Assembly (NCBI GenBank): GCA_902561795.1
Contig: CACERG010000005.1
Coordinates: 1-64,000 of the forward strand
Origin: an uncultured Bacteroidota bacterium
GTDB taxonomy: Bacteria > Bacteroidota > Bacteroidia > Flavobacteriales > Flavobacteriaceae
Length of the DNA: 64,000 bases
Reading direction: 5' to 3'
A program made the translations under genes and the position numbers. The notes beneath the pieces were generated by a model. It was not told the origin of the DNA. It made no database searches and saw only the letters and a program-made list of their open reading frames with translations. Positions 7,960 to 16,625 of this stretch are shown here, one piece after another (the first letter of the stretch is position 1; each line of letters begins with the position of its first letter).

Positions 7960-9039
7960 TTAAATAAATGGTGTTTTTACTACTTTCGCAGACCAAAATT
8001 TATCTCTAATAATTACTCCAATTTTAGTCAGTGGAGAGGAAAAACTCGTTTTAATGAAGCCCAAACCTATTCCTTTTTCAAGGATAGGTGACCTAGTACC
8101 AGAGGTAACTCTGCCAATTTTGTTATTATACTTATCAACTAGATTGTAACCATTTCTTGGTATGGCCCTTCCATCAATAATAAAACCAATTAATTTATAT
8201 TCTGTACCATCCAATTTTTGTCTATGAATGTTTTCAAAATTTATACATTTAGTTTCGGGCTTACTTATCCAACCCAAACCCGCGGCTATAGGAGATATAG
8301 TCTCGTCGATTTCATTACCATACAAACAATATCCCATTTCAGTTCTCAGTGAATCACGTGCACCAAGCCCTATTGGTTTAATACTCAAAGATGAACCTGC
8401 CTCAAGTACCGAATCCCAAATTTTTTCCGCTTGTTCTGATTTAAAATAAATTTCTAGCCCCCCTGCACCTGTATATCCTGTAGTAGCAATTATTGTATTT
8501 TGAAATCCGGCAAAGGAAGCAAAAGTGTGCCCATAGTAGGGTAGAGAATTTAAATTTAAATCTGTAAGCGATTGCATAGCTTGTAAAGCTTTGGGACCTT
8601 GAATAGAAAGTAATGCTATTTGATCTGAATCATCCTTTATTTCAGCACCAAATGATTCATTGTTTTTCCTTATATGTTCCCAATCTTTTTTGATATTAGA
8701 AGCATTAACAACAAGCATATAATCCTTATCATCTAATCTATAAACAATCAAATCATCAACAATTCCACCTGTTTCGTTAGGAAAATAGTTGTATTGAGCT
8801 TTTCCGACAGGAATTTTAGAAATATCGTTACTACAAATATATTGAAGAAGGTCGATGGCATTTGATCCAGATATTTTAAATTCTCCCATGTGCGAAACAT
8901 CAAAAACACCTAAATTTTTTCGAACTGCAATATGTTCTTCAATCAAGCTGTCATATTGAATAGGCATCAGATAACCTCCAAAAGAAGTCATTTTTGCATT
9001 TAAGGATATATGTGAATTGTAAAGAGGTGTTTTTTTCAA
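7960..9039 (-). CDS. gcvT: Glycine cleavage system T protein (aminomethyltransferase)
   Basis: GcvT transfers the methylene group from the aminomethyl-lipoyl H protein to tetrahydrofolate, releasing ammonia. The 359-residue protein has MKKTPLYNSHISLNAKM at the N-terminus, VFDVSHMGEF at about 45-54 and GGIVDDLIVYR at about 91-101, where the Asp is the folate-binding catalytic residue. The C-terminal barrel domain includes TSGTRSPILEKGIGLG. Other glycine-cleavage genes (gcvH, gcvP) are not in the window. It lies 18 bases after thrC, so glycine cleavage is transcriptionally tied to threonine synthesis here, which fits threonine as a source of glycine. No room exists for a glycine riboswitch in the 18-base gap. 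Confidence 0.96.
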   Translation of the reverse strand: MKKTPLYNSHISLNAKMTSFGGYLMPIQYDSLIEEHIAVRKNLGVFDVSHMGEFKISGSNAIDLLQYICSNDISKIPVGKAQYNYFPNETGGIVDDLIVYRLDDKDYMLVVNASNIKKDWEHIRKNNESFGAEIKDDSDQIALLSIQGPKALQAMQSLTDLNLNSLPYYGHTFASFAGFQNTIIATTGYTGAGGLEIYFKSEQAEKIWDSVLEAGSSLSIKPIGLGARDSLRTEMGYCLYGNEIDETISPIAAGLGWISKPETKCINFENIHRQKLDGTEYKLIGFIIDGRAIPRNGYNLVDKYNNKIGRVTSGTRSPILEKGIGLGFIKTSFSSPLTKIGVIIRDKFWSAKVVKTPFI

Positions 9040-9057
9040 ATTGACATGTATTTTGGT

Positions 9058-10368
9058 TTATTTTGAAAATAATATAGATTTTAAATCATTATAATCCTTT
9101 ATTAGTGTGCTCTTTTTTTTCCTTTTAAGCATATTTTTGATTTCATTAGGAATTTCAATTTTTTCTTTAATAATCTTTTCTACTGTTTTTGAAAATTTAA
9201 TAGGGTGAGCAGTTTCTAAAAATAAACCTTGATAACTTTCAGTTTCTTTTTTGGAATTCAAAAAATCTATTAAACCTAGATATCCAACAGCACCGTGAGG
9301 ATCGGTAATGTAATTTTTAAGTTTATAAATTTTGTTTATGGCTCTTTCAGTTTGTTTATCTGAATAACTATATGCAGTAAGTGATTTTTTTAATCCGAAT
9401 ATATCATTATTAAATAATTTTTGAATTCTCAAAAAATTACTTGGATTTGCTACGTCCATTGCATTAGAAATAGTTTGTATGGATTTTTTTGGTTTATATA
9501 TTCCTGAATTAAGAAACCTTGGTATTGTATCATTAGAATTTGTACTCGCAATAAAATGACTTATTGGTAGTCCCATCTTTTTTGAAACAAGACCAGCACA
9601 GATATTTCCAAAATTTCCACTTGGTACTGAAACAATTAGTTCTTTGTCAGGATTAGGACGGTCTCTATAGGCAATAAAATAATAAAACATTTGTGCTAAC
9701 CATCTTCCTACATTTATAGAATTAGCGGAAGTTAAATTAATTTTTTTTATTAACTCAGGATCAATAAAAGCATTCTTAACGAAGTTTTGGCAGTCATCAA
9801 AGCTACCTTCAACTTCTAATGCTGTAATATTTTTCCCTAAGGTAGTTAATTGATACTCTTGAATTTCACTCACTTTCCCCTTAGGAAAAAGAATTACAAC
9901 ATCTATATTTTTGAATTTATAAAATCCATTTGCCACTGCACCACCTGTGTCTCCAGAAGTTGCAACCAGTACCGTAATTTTTTTATTTTCTTTCTCTTTA
10001 AGATTTGCATAGGAAAGACAATTTGCCATAAACCTTGCACCAACGTCTTTAAATGCCAAAGTTGGTCCATGAAATAATTCAAGACTTGCAATATTTTTTG
10101 AAATATTTACAATTGGGAAATTAAACTTTAATGTTTTTTTTATAATCGCTTTAAGGACATCATTAGGGATTTCGTTTCCAACAAAAGGTTTTATCACTTG
10201 AAATGCGATCTCATAGTCAGAGTATTTCTTTATATTATTGACAAAATAATTACTAAGTTCTGGTATTTCACTTGGAAAATATAGACCTCGATCTGGAGCT
10301 AGCCCCCTTTCTATAGCTTCTATAAAGCCTACATCTTTCGAGTTATTATTAAGGCTGTAATATTTCAA
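9058..10368 (-). CDS. thrC: Threonine synthase
   Basis: This PLP enzyme converts O-phosphohomoserine to threonine, the last step of the pathway encoded by the three adjacent genes. The 436-residue protein begins MKYYSLNNNSKDVGFIEAI. It has the PLP-lysine motif HGPTLAFKDVGARF (Lys107) and the cofactor phosphate loop SGDTGGAVANGF. SANSINVGRWLAQ and SVPSGNFGNI are further conserved blocks. Length fits the shorter class of bacterial threonine synthases. The gene begins one base after the thrB stop. Confidence 0.97.
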   Translation of the reverse strand: MKYYSLNNNSKDVGFIEAIERGLAPDRGLYFPSEIPELSNYFVNNIKKYSDYEIAFQVIKPFVGNEIPNDVLKAIIKKTLKFNFPIVNISKNIASLELFHGPTLAFKDVGARFMANCLSYANLKEKENKKITVLVATSGDTGGAVANGFYKFKNIDVVILFPKGKVSEIQEYQLTTLGKNITALEVEGSFDDCQNFVKNAFIDPELIKKINLTSANSINVGRWLAQMFYYFIAYRDRPNPDKELIVSVPSGNFGNICAGLVSKKMGLPISHFIASTNSNDTIPRFLNSGIYKPKKSIQTISNAMDVANPSNFLRIQKLFNNDIFGLKKSLTAYSYSDKQTERAINKIYKLKNYITDPHGAVGYLGLIDFLNSKKETESYQGLFLETAHPIKFSKTVEKIIKEKIEIPNEIKNMLKRKKKSTLIKDYNDLKSILFSK

Positions 10369-10369
10369 A

Positions 10370-11296
10370 TTATTTTAAAATTTTTATTCCTACTTTGTTT
10401 ATGGGAGATAAATACATATCGTATTCTAAACCTATGCTTTTGTAAATTTCTGCCATTGCATTACCTGCTTTTTTTGCTGTTGCCATTCCTTTTGACAATG
10501 CAAAAATTGACGGTCCTGACCCAGAAATACCACTACCCAATGCACCTTGATTCAGAGCTTCATTTTTAACTTCCTCGAATTTTGGAATTAAAATTGATCT
10601 TGCAGGTTCAATCAATTCATCTTGTAAACTTCTTGATAAAAGGTTATAATTATTTGTATGAAGTGCGCTAATAAGTGCACCTAAATTTCCCCACTGTTTT
10701 ATTGCTTTTTTTAATGGAATATCATCTTTTAAAATTGCCCTTGAATGAATTGTTTTTAATTCAATTTTGGGGTGTATTATTGTTACAATTAATTCTGGTG
10801 GATAAGGTAAACTAACAATATCTATTGGATTTATACTTCGAACTAAAGTAAACCCTCCAAAGATAACTGGTGCTAGATTATCAGCATGGTACTCACCACT
10901 TGCCAATGCCTCCCCAAACATTGCAAAATCTAATAATTTGTCACTTTTGAATGGTCTACCGAGTAATTCATTTACAGCGAATACTGCTCCAGCTGAACTT
11001 GCTGCACTACTTCCAATCCCGCTACCAGGTTTTATTTTTTTTTCAATATTTATAATGAATCCATTTTTTGTAGGATGAGATTTTAACAGAGCACTTACTG
11101 CAACACTAGCTACATTCTTCAAGGGGTTTTTAGGAACTTTATAACCTTTAATATTTCCAATATGAACCCCAGGTTTTTCAATCATTTTCACATGAATCAA
11201 GTCACCAATAGGATCTAAGCAAAATCCAAGGACATCAAATCCACATGACACGTTGGCAACACTTGCAGGAGCAAAAACTTTGATCTCACTAATCAT
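10370..11296 (-). CDS. thrB: Homoserine kinase
   Basis: A GHMP-family kinase that phosphorylates homoserine, 308 residues. The ATP-binding GHMP motif is PGSGIGSSAASSAG at about 90-103. The N-terminal FAPASVANVSCGFDVLGF and the C-terminal GSGISGSGPSIFAL are characteristic of ThrB. Its start overlaps the thrA stop by four bases (ATGA-type), indicating coupled translation. Confidence 0.97.
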   Translation of the reverse strand: MISEIKVFAPASVANVSCGFDVLGFCLDPIGDLIHVKMIEKPGVHIGNIKGYKVPKNPLKNVASVAVSALLKSHPTKNGFIINIEKKIKPGSGIGSSAASSAGAVFAVNELLGRPFKSDKLLDFAMFGEALASGEYHADNLAPVIFGGFTLVRSINPIDIVSLPYPPELIVTIIHPKIELKTIHSRAILKDDIPLKKAIKQWGNLGALISALHTNNYNLLSRSLQDELIEPARSILIPKFEEVKNEALNQGALGSGISGSGPSIFALSKGMATAKKAGNAMAEIYKSIGLEYDMYLSPINKVGIKILK

Positions 11297-13746
11297 TGTG
11301 TTTTTCCTATTCTTATTATATCTCCAAAAATACCTCCCGCTGTAACATCTGCTCCTGCACCAGCACCCTTAACTATAAGCGGTTGTTCTTTGTATCTTGA
11401 AGTGTAAAAGAGAATTATGTTATCACTTCCTTTTAAATTATAAAAACTATGATTTTCGTCAATTTCTCTCAAGCCAACACAGGCTTTGCCGTTTTTAAGT
11501 TCAGCTACATATTTTAGGCGTTTGTTTTTTTTGATTGCACTTTCTAATATTGATCTAAAGTGATTTTCATTCCTATCAATAGATTTGTAAAGTTCATCAT
11601 TATTGTTACTTTTTAATACTTCCTCTGGTATAAAACTATTATTTGTAATATCGTCTAGTTCAAGTTTAAATCCACTTTCCCTGCCAAGAATTAATATTTT
11701 CCTAGCCACATCAATTCCGCTTAAATCTATCTTAGGATCAGGTTCAGTATAACCCTCTTTTTGTGCTTTTTGAACAATATTTTTAAAAGTGGTATTAAGT
11801 TTATAGTTATTAAAAATATAGTTTAGGCTACCAGATAAAATAGCTTGAATCTCTAAAATTTTATCACCAGATGCAATGAGATTGTTAAGAGTATCAATAA
11901 TTGGAAGTGCAGCGCCCACATTAGTTTCAAAAAGAAAAGGTGTTACGAATCGTCTTGCTGTTTTTTTTAGATTATTGTAGTTTTTAAGGCTGCTAGCGCA
12001 TGCAATTTTATTACATGTAACTACTCCAATACTATTTTTTAGATAACTCACGTACTCTTCTGCTATTTGCTCGCTAGCAGTATTGTCAACAAAAATACTG
12101 TTGCGTAAATTAAGTTTTTTAATATGATTGAAAAATTTTTCTCTATCCGCCTTAATACCAATTTTTTCTAAGTTATCTTTCCATGTTTTCAAATTTATTG
12201 GATTTTCAGAAAGAATCATTTTACTAGAATTAGATATGGATATTACACGAATCTTTAATCTCAAATTTTTTAAAAGGTAATCTTGTTGACCAAATAGTTG
12301 TTCTAGTAACTTACCCCCAACGTTTCCTACTCCAGTTACAAACAAATTCAATTCTTTGATTTGTTCTTGAAAAAAACTCTCATGAATTGTGTTTAGTGCT
12401 TTTTGAGTATTTATTTTATCTATCAGTATTGAAATATTTCTTTCAGAAGCCCCCTGTGCAATTGCTCTGATATTAATATTATTTGCTCCTAGGCTACTAA
12501 ACAGTTTTCCACTAATACCCTGATGTTCCTTCATTTTGTCTCCAACAATAGCAATATTAGTCATATTTTTTTCAATTTTTGCAGGCTCCACTTTCTGGAG
12601 ATTTATTTCAAGTGCAAAGCTTTCATCAATTAGTTTTTTTGATAAATCGGCATCTTCTGATTTAACCCCTATACAAATTGAATGTTCAGATGAGGCTTGA
12701 GTAATCATAATAATATTAATCTGCTTATCAGACAACGTTTGGAATAGTCTCTTTGAAAAACCTGGAATTCCAATCATTCCGCTACCCTCTAAACTTACAA
12801 GGGCGACATTCTCAATATGGCTGACACCTTTAACAATTTGACCATCAGATTTTTTTGAACCTTTACTGTCTATTCTAGTTCCCCTAGCGTTCGAATCAAA
12901 TGTATTTTTAATATTTACAGGTATACCTTTTTTTACAAGTGGCTGGAGAGTCGGTGGATAAATAACTTTTGCACCAAAATGTGAAAGCTCCATTGCTTCC
13001 TGATATGATAGTTTTCTTATAGGTGTTGCTTGAGATACTAGTTTTGGATTAGCTGTGAACATGCCACTAACATCTGACCATATTTCTAATTGACTTGCAT
13101 CTGAATAATTAGCTAGTAATGAGGCTGTTAAATCTGATCCACCGCGGCCTAAGGTCAGTGTATTACCTTCAACGTCACTTGCTATAAAACCTGGGAATAA
13201 AGCGATTTTATGTTTATTTTTCTTTAGAAAAGACATAGTTTTTTTCTTACTAAGAAAATCATCAACAACTTCGCGATCATTGACAGTTTTTTTAAAAATT
13301 ATTTCACGTGTATCTTTAAAAATAACATCATTTCCATTGTATTTTAGAATTTTAAAAATAATATTACTTGACAAAATTTCTCCAAAACTTAAAATTTTAG
13401 AATTACTTTTCGATGTAAGTTCATTTAATTTAAAAAGAGAGTCTAAAATCTCTTCAAGTTCATTAATCTGTGCTTTTAAAAAACTTATTATTTCACTTTG
13501 CTTTGTGACTGGAATAAAATGATCAATTAATACTTTATGCCGTTGTTCTATTATGTTTAAGAACTCTTTATAATTTATTTCTGAATTACTGGCGCTTTTA
13601 GCCATTGCAGAGAGAATGTCTGTCACGCCACTTAAGGCAGATACGACAACTAATTGCTTCTCATCACTCCTATTAATGATGTCAATTACCAAGGAAAGGC
13701 TATCTGGATTTGCTACAGAAGTACCTCCAAACTTAATAACTTTCAT
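11293..13746 (-). CDS. thrA: Bifunctional aspartate kinase / homoserine dehydrogenase I
   Basis: It catalyses the first and third steps of the aspartate-to-threonine pathway. The 817-residue protein has an aspartokinase domain (about 1-300) starting MKVIKFGGTSVANP with LGRGGSDLTASLLA near 199-212. A pair of ACT regulatory domains spans about 310-455. The homoserine dehydrogenase domain begins with the Rossmann motif GVGNVGGK near 472. The two ACT domains suggest threonine feedback inhibition, as in E. coli ThrA. It is the first gene of the thrABC-gcvT-SDR run, with a promoter-like TATTTTTG 44 bases upstream and a leader too short for a threonine attenuator. Confidence 0.97.
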   Translation of the reverse strand: MKVIKFGGTSVANPDSLSLVIDIINRSDEKQLVVVSALSGVTDILSAMAKSASNSEINYKEFLNIIEQRHKVLIDHFIPVTKQSEIISFLKAQINELEEILDSLFKLNELTSKSNSKILSFGEILSSNIIFKILKYNGNDVIFKDTREIIFKKTVNDREVVDDFLSKKKTMSFLKKNKHKIALFPGFIASDVEGNTLTLGRGGSDLTASLLANYSDASQLEIWSDVSGMFTANPKLVSQATPIRKLSYQEAMELSHFGAKVIYPPTLQPLVKKGIPVNIKNTFDSNARGTRIDSKGSKKSDGQIVKGVSHIENVALVSLEGSGMIGIPGFSKRLFQTLSDKQINIIMITQASSEHSICIGVKSEDADLSKKLIDESFALEINLQKVEPAKIEKNMTNIAIVGDKMKEHQGISGKLFSSLGANNINIRAIAQGASERNISILIDKINTQKALNTIHESFFQEQIKELNLFVTGVGNVGGKLLEQLFGQQDYLLKNLRLKIRVISISNSSKMILSENPINLKTWKDNLEKIGIKADREKFFNHIKKLNLRNSIFVDNTASEQIAEEYVSYLKNSIGVVTCNKIACASSLKNYNNLKKTARRFVTPFLFETNVGAALPIIDTLNNLIASGDKILEIQAILSGSLNYIFNNYKLNTTFKNIVQKAQKEGYTEPDPKIDLSGIDVARKILILGRESGFKLELDDITNNSFIPEEVLKSNNNDELYKSIDRNENHFRSILESAIKKNKRLKYVAELKNGKACVGLREIDENHSFYNLKGSDNIILFYTSRYKEQPLIVKGAGAGADVTAGGIFGDIIRIGKTQ

Positions 13747-13789
13747 ACAATAATTGATATATTTTTAAACTTACTTTTAACAATAAGCG

Positions 13790-13797
13790 CAAAAATA
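13790..13797 (-). promoter_or_regulatory. -7 promoter element upstream of the thr operon
   Basis: TATTTTTG on the minus strand matches TAnnTTTG. TTG trinucleotides lie 15 and 22 bases further upstream (13815-13813 and 13822-13820), on either side of the usual spacing. The predicted leader before the thrA ATG would be about 35-40 bases, and no leader peptide or terminator hairpin is visible. Confidence 0.45.
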
Positions 13798-13870
13798 GCA
13801 TTTATTGTTTGGCAAAATACAATTTGGTAGAAAACGTTTAGAATTATTAAAAGTTTAAAAGAATTTAATA

Positions 13871-16411
13871 TCAGTTTTCGACTTTTTCTTTTACAATTAA
13901 TTCTAGATTATCCTGTTTTTTATTTTTATCTATAAGAATTTTGTCACCCTCAACTATTGAATTATTTACAACATTTTCAGCTACTAAATCTTCAACATAT
14001 TTTTGAATTGCCCTGTTGAGTGGTCTTGCACCATATTTTGAATCATATCCTTTTTCAGTTATGTAATCTCTAGCTGAATTTGATATTTCAATTTTATAAC
14101 CCAGCTTAGTGATTCTATCAATTAGTTTTATTAGCTCTATATCAACTATTTTTCTAATATGTTTCTTTTCAAGATTGTTGAATATTACAATATCATCTAC
14201 TCTATTTAAGAATTCTGGTGAAAAAGTTTTCTTTAACTCCTTTTGAATAACTCCTTTTTCAATTTCGCTTGATTGTGCTCTTTGTGAAGAGGTCTCGAAT
14301 CCTAAACCATTTCCGAAATCTTTAACTTGACGTGCACCAATATTAGACGTCATTATTATTATCGTGTTTTGAAAATTGATTTTTCTTCCAAGACTATCTG
14401 TTAAAAATCCATCGTCAAGAACTTGTAGAAGCATATTAAATATATCGGGATGAGCTTTTTCTACCTCATCAAGTAATATAACAGAATATGGCCTTGTTCG
14501 TACCTTTTCAGTTAATTGCCCACCTTCTTCGTATCCAACATAACCAGGAGGTGAACCGATTAACCTTGATATTGCGAATTTCTCCATATATTCACTCATG
14601 TCCACACGAACTAAGTTTTCTTCTGAGTCAAAAATTTCTGAAGCTAAAATTTTAGCTAACTGGGTTTTGCCGACTCCAGTTTGGCCTAAAAAAATAAATG
14701 ATCCAATTGGTTTGTCAGGAGCTTTTAAGCCAGCTCTGTTACGCTGAATCGCCCTAACAACTTTTTCAACTGCTTCATCCTGACCGATTAACTTGGACTG
14801 TATTAATTTATTTAGCTTTGAGAGTTTACTTTTTTCAGATTTAACGATTTTATTTACCGGGACATTGGTCATCATTGAAACAACATCTGCTATGTCATTA
14901 TCGTTTACTGTTATTCTATTTTGCCTAGATTCTTCCTGCCACTTTTCTTGGGCTTCTAAAAGTGATTTTTCAACACGTTTTTCATCATCTCGAAGTTTGG
15001 CAGCCTCTTCATATTTTTGCCTTTTTACAACCGTATTTTTAAGATCACGTACCTGATCTAGTTGACTTTCAAGTTCGATAATTTCTTTAGGAACACTCAT
15101 ATTGTTAATGTGGACTCTGGAACCAGCCTCATCAAGAGCGTCTATTGCTTTATCTGGGAGGTATCGGTCTGACATATATCGGTTAGTCAAGTCAACACAA
15201 GCACTTAAGGCTTCATCAGTGTAATTTACGTTATGGTGATTTTCATATCGTTCTTTTATATTTTTAAGAATTTCAAGTGTTTCTTCAGGTGTAGTTTGTT
15301 CTACTAGTATTTTTTGAAATCTTCTTTCTAATGCACCATCTTTTTCAATATTTTGACGATATTCATCAAGAGTAGTTGCACCAATACACTGTATCTCACC
15401 TCTTGCCAATGCTGGTTTAAACATATTTGAAGCGTCTAGACTTCCCGTAGCACCACCAGCACCAACAATAGTGTGTATTTCGTCTATAAAAAGTATTATG
15501 TTATCATTTTTTTCAAGTTCATTCATAAGAGCTTTCATTCGTTCTTCAAATTGACCTCTATATTTCGTTCCAGCAACCAAACTGGCTAAGTCAAGTCCAA
15601 CTACTCTTTTATTGTATAAAACCCTAGACACCCTTTTTTGAATTATTCTCAATGCAAGTCCTTCTGCAATTGCAGACTTTCCGACTCCAGGTTCACCAAT
15701 AAGTAGAGGATTATTCTTTTTTCTCCTACTTAAAATTTGAGATACTCTTTCTATTTCTTTCTCCCTTCCAACTACTGGGTCAAGTTTTTCTTGTTCGGCT
15801 AATGAAGTAATGTCTCTCCCAAAATTATCCAAAACTGGGGTTTTTGATTTTTTGTTTGTTTTTGTTTCAGAAGTTGGTATAAATGGATTTTCTTTACTTT
15901 CTCCATCATTTTCTTTTTCATCAGGGAAAGAAGAAGATGGGAGTTCTTCGTATGTGTCAGTGTCGTTTGCAAGCATTAATTTGAATTGTTCTTTAACAAT
16001 GTCATAGTCAACATTTAATTGTGAAAGAAGCTTGGTGGTTGGATCGTTTTCATTACGGAGAATGCAAAGTAATAAGTGAACAGTATTGATTAATTCACTT
16101 TGGAATAATTTTGCTTCGAGAAAAGTTGTTTTTAACGCCCTTTCAGCCTGTCGAGTTAAATGAAGGTTTTTTTTATCATTTAATGTTTGGGTGTCATCAA
16201 TAGAAGCAGGATTTAAGATTTCAACCTTGCGTCTAAGTTCCTCTAAGTTAATTTCAATAGAATTCAAAATAGCAATAGCTTTTCCTCCCCCATCTCTTAA
16301 AATACCGAGCATAAGGTGTTCCGTGCCAATAAAGTTGTGCCCAAGTCTCAAGGCCTCCTCTTTACTAAAAGCAATTACATCCTTTACACGCGGTGAAAAA
16401 TTATCATCCAT
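13871..16411 (-). CDS. clpC: ATP-dependent Clp protease ATP-binding subunit ClpC
   Basis: A Hsp100/AAA+ unfoldase that feeds proteins to ClpP. The 846-residue protein has a Clp N-domain (about 1-145) and a first ATPase domain with Walker A GEPGVGKS at 239-246. A UVR-type coiled middle segment includes KRQKYEEAAKLRDDEKR. The second ATPase domain has Walker A GQTGVGKT and SEYMEKFAISRLIGSPPGYVGYEEGG. The UVR motif and length identify ClpC rather than ClpA or ClpB. No mcsA, mcsB or ctsR genes are near, as expected outside Firmicutes. It is divergent from gyrA. Confidence 0.95.
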   Translation of the reverse strand: MDDNFSPRVKDVIAFSKEEALRLGHNFIGTEHLMLGILRDGGGKAIAILNSIEINLEELRRKVEILNPASIDDTQTLNDKKNLHLTRQAERALKTTFLEAKLFQSELINTVHLLLCILRNENDPTTKLLSQLNVDYDIVKEQFKLMLANDTDTYEELPSSSFPDEKENDGESKENPFIPTSETKTNKKSKTPVLDNFGRDITSLAEQEKLDPVVGREKEIERVSQILSRRKKNNPLLIGEPGVGKSAIAEGLALRIIQKRVSRVLYNKRVVGLDLASLVAGTKYRGQFEERMKALMNELEKNDNIILFIDEIHTIVGAGGATGSLDASNMFKPALARGEIQCIGATTLDEYRQNIEKDGALERRFQKILVEQTTPEETLEILKNIKERYENHHNVNYTDEALSACVDLTNRYMSDRYLPDKAIDALDEAGSRVHINNMSVPKEIIELESQLDQVRDLKNTVVKRQKYEEAAKLRDDEKRVEKSLLEAQEKWQEESRQNRITVNDNDIADVVSMMTNVPVNKIVKSEKSKLSKLNKLIQSKLIGQDEAVEKVVRAIQRNRAGLKAPDKPIGSFIFLGQTGVGKTQLAKILASEIFDSEENLVRVDMSEYMEKFAISRLIGSPPGYVGYEEGGQLTEKVRTRPYSVILLDEVEKAHPDIFNMLLQVLDDGFLTDSLGRKINFQNTIIIMTSNIGARQVKDFGNGLGFETSSQRAQSSEIEKGVIQKELKKTFSPEFLNRVDDIVIFNNLEKKHIRKIVDIELIKLIDRITKLGYKIEISNSARDYITEKGYDSKYGARPLNRAIQKYVEDLVAENVVNNSIVEGDKILIDKNKKQDNLELIVKEKVEN

Positions 16412-16625
16412 AGCATATTGTTTATTAAATATATGTCAAAAAATAGACCAAAAACTCATTACAATGCTAATTGACAAAAAATTATTAAGAATTCAAAAAA
16501 AGGTGGGGTATTATTTACCACCAAAACTACCTCTAATTATGTTAATAATTTTAGGTATTTACTAAACAGAACAATCCTTTATTGTGTTGTGTTTGTGTAC
16601 TTTTACCGTAACAAACATATGGCAA

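Noticed and set aside
9040-9057. Glycine riboswitch before gcvT
   Set aside because: Only 18 bases separate thrC and gcvT, too little for the riboswitch.
13747-13870. Possible threonine attenuator or leader peptide upstream of thrA
   Set aside because: The predicted leader is about 37 bases, with no Thr/Ile-rich short frame and no terminator hairpin.
14793-16007. Open frames antisense to clpC rich in Ser, Phe and Leu
   Set aside because: These are typical shadows of an AT-rich conserved gene on the other strand, without a start context or homology character.
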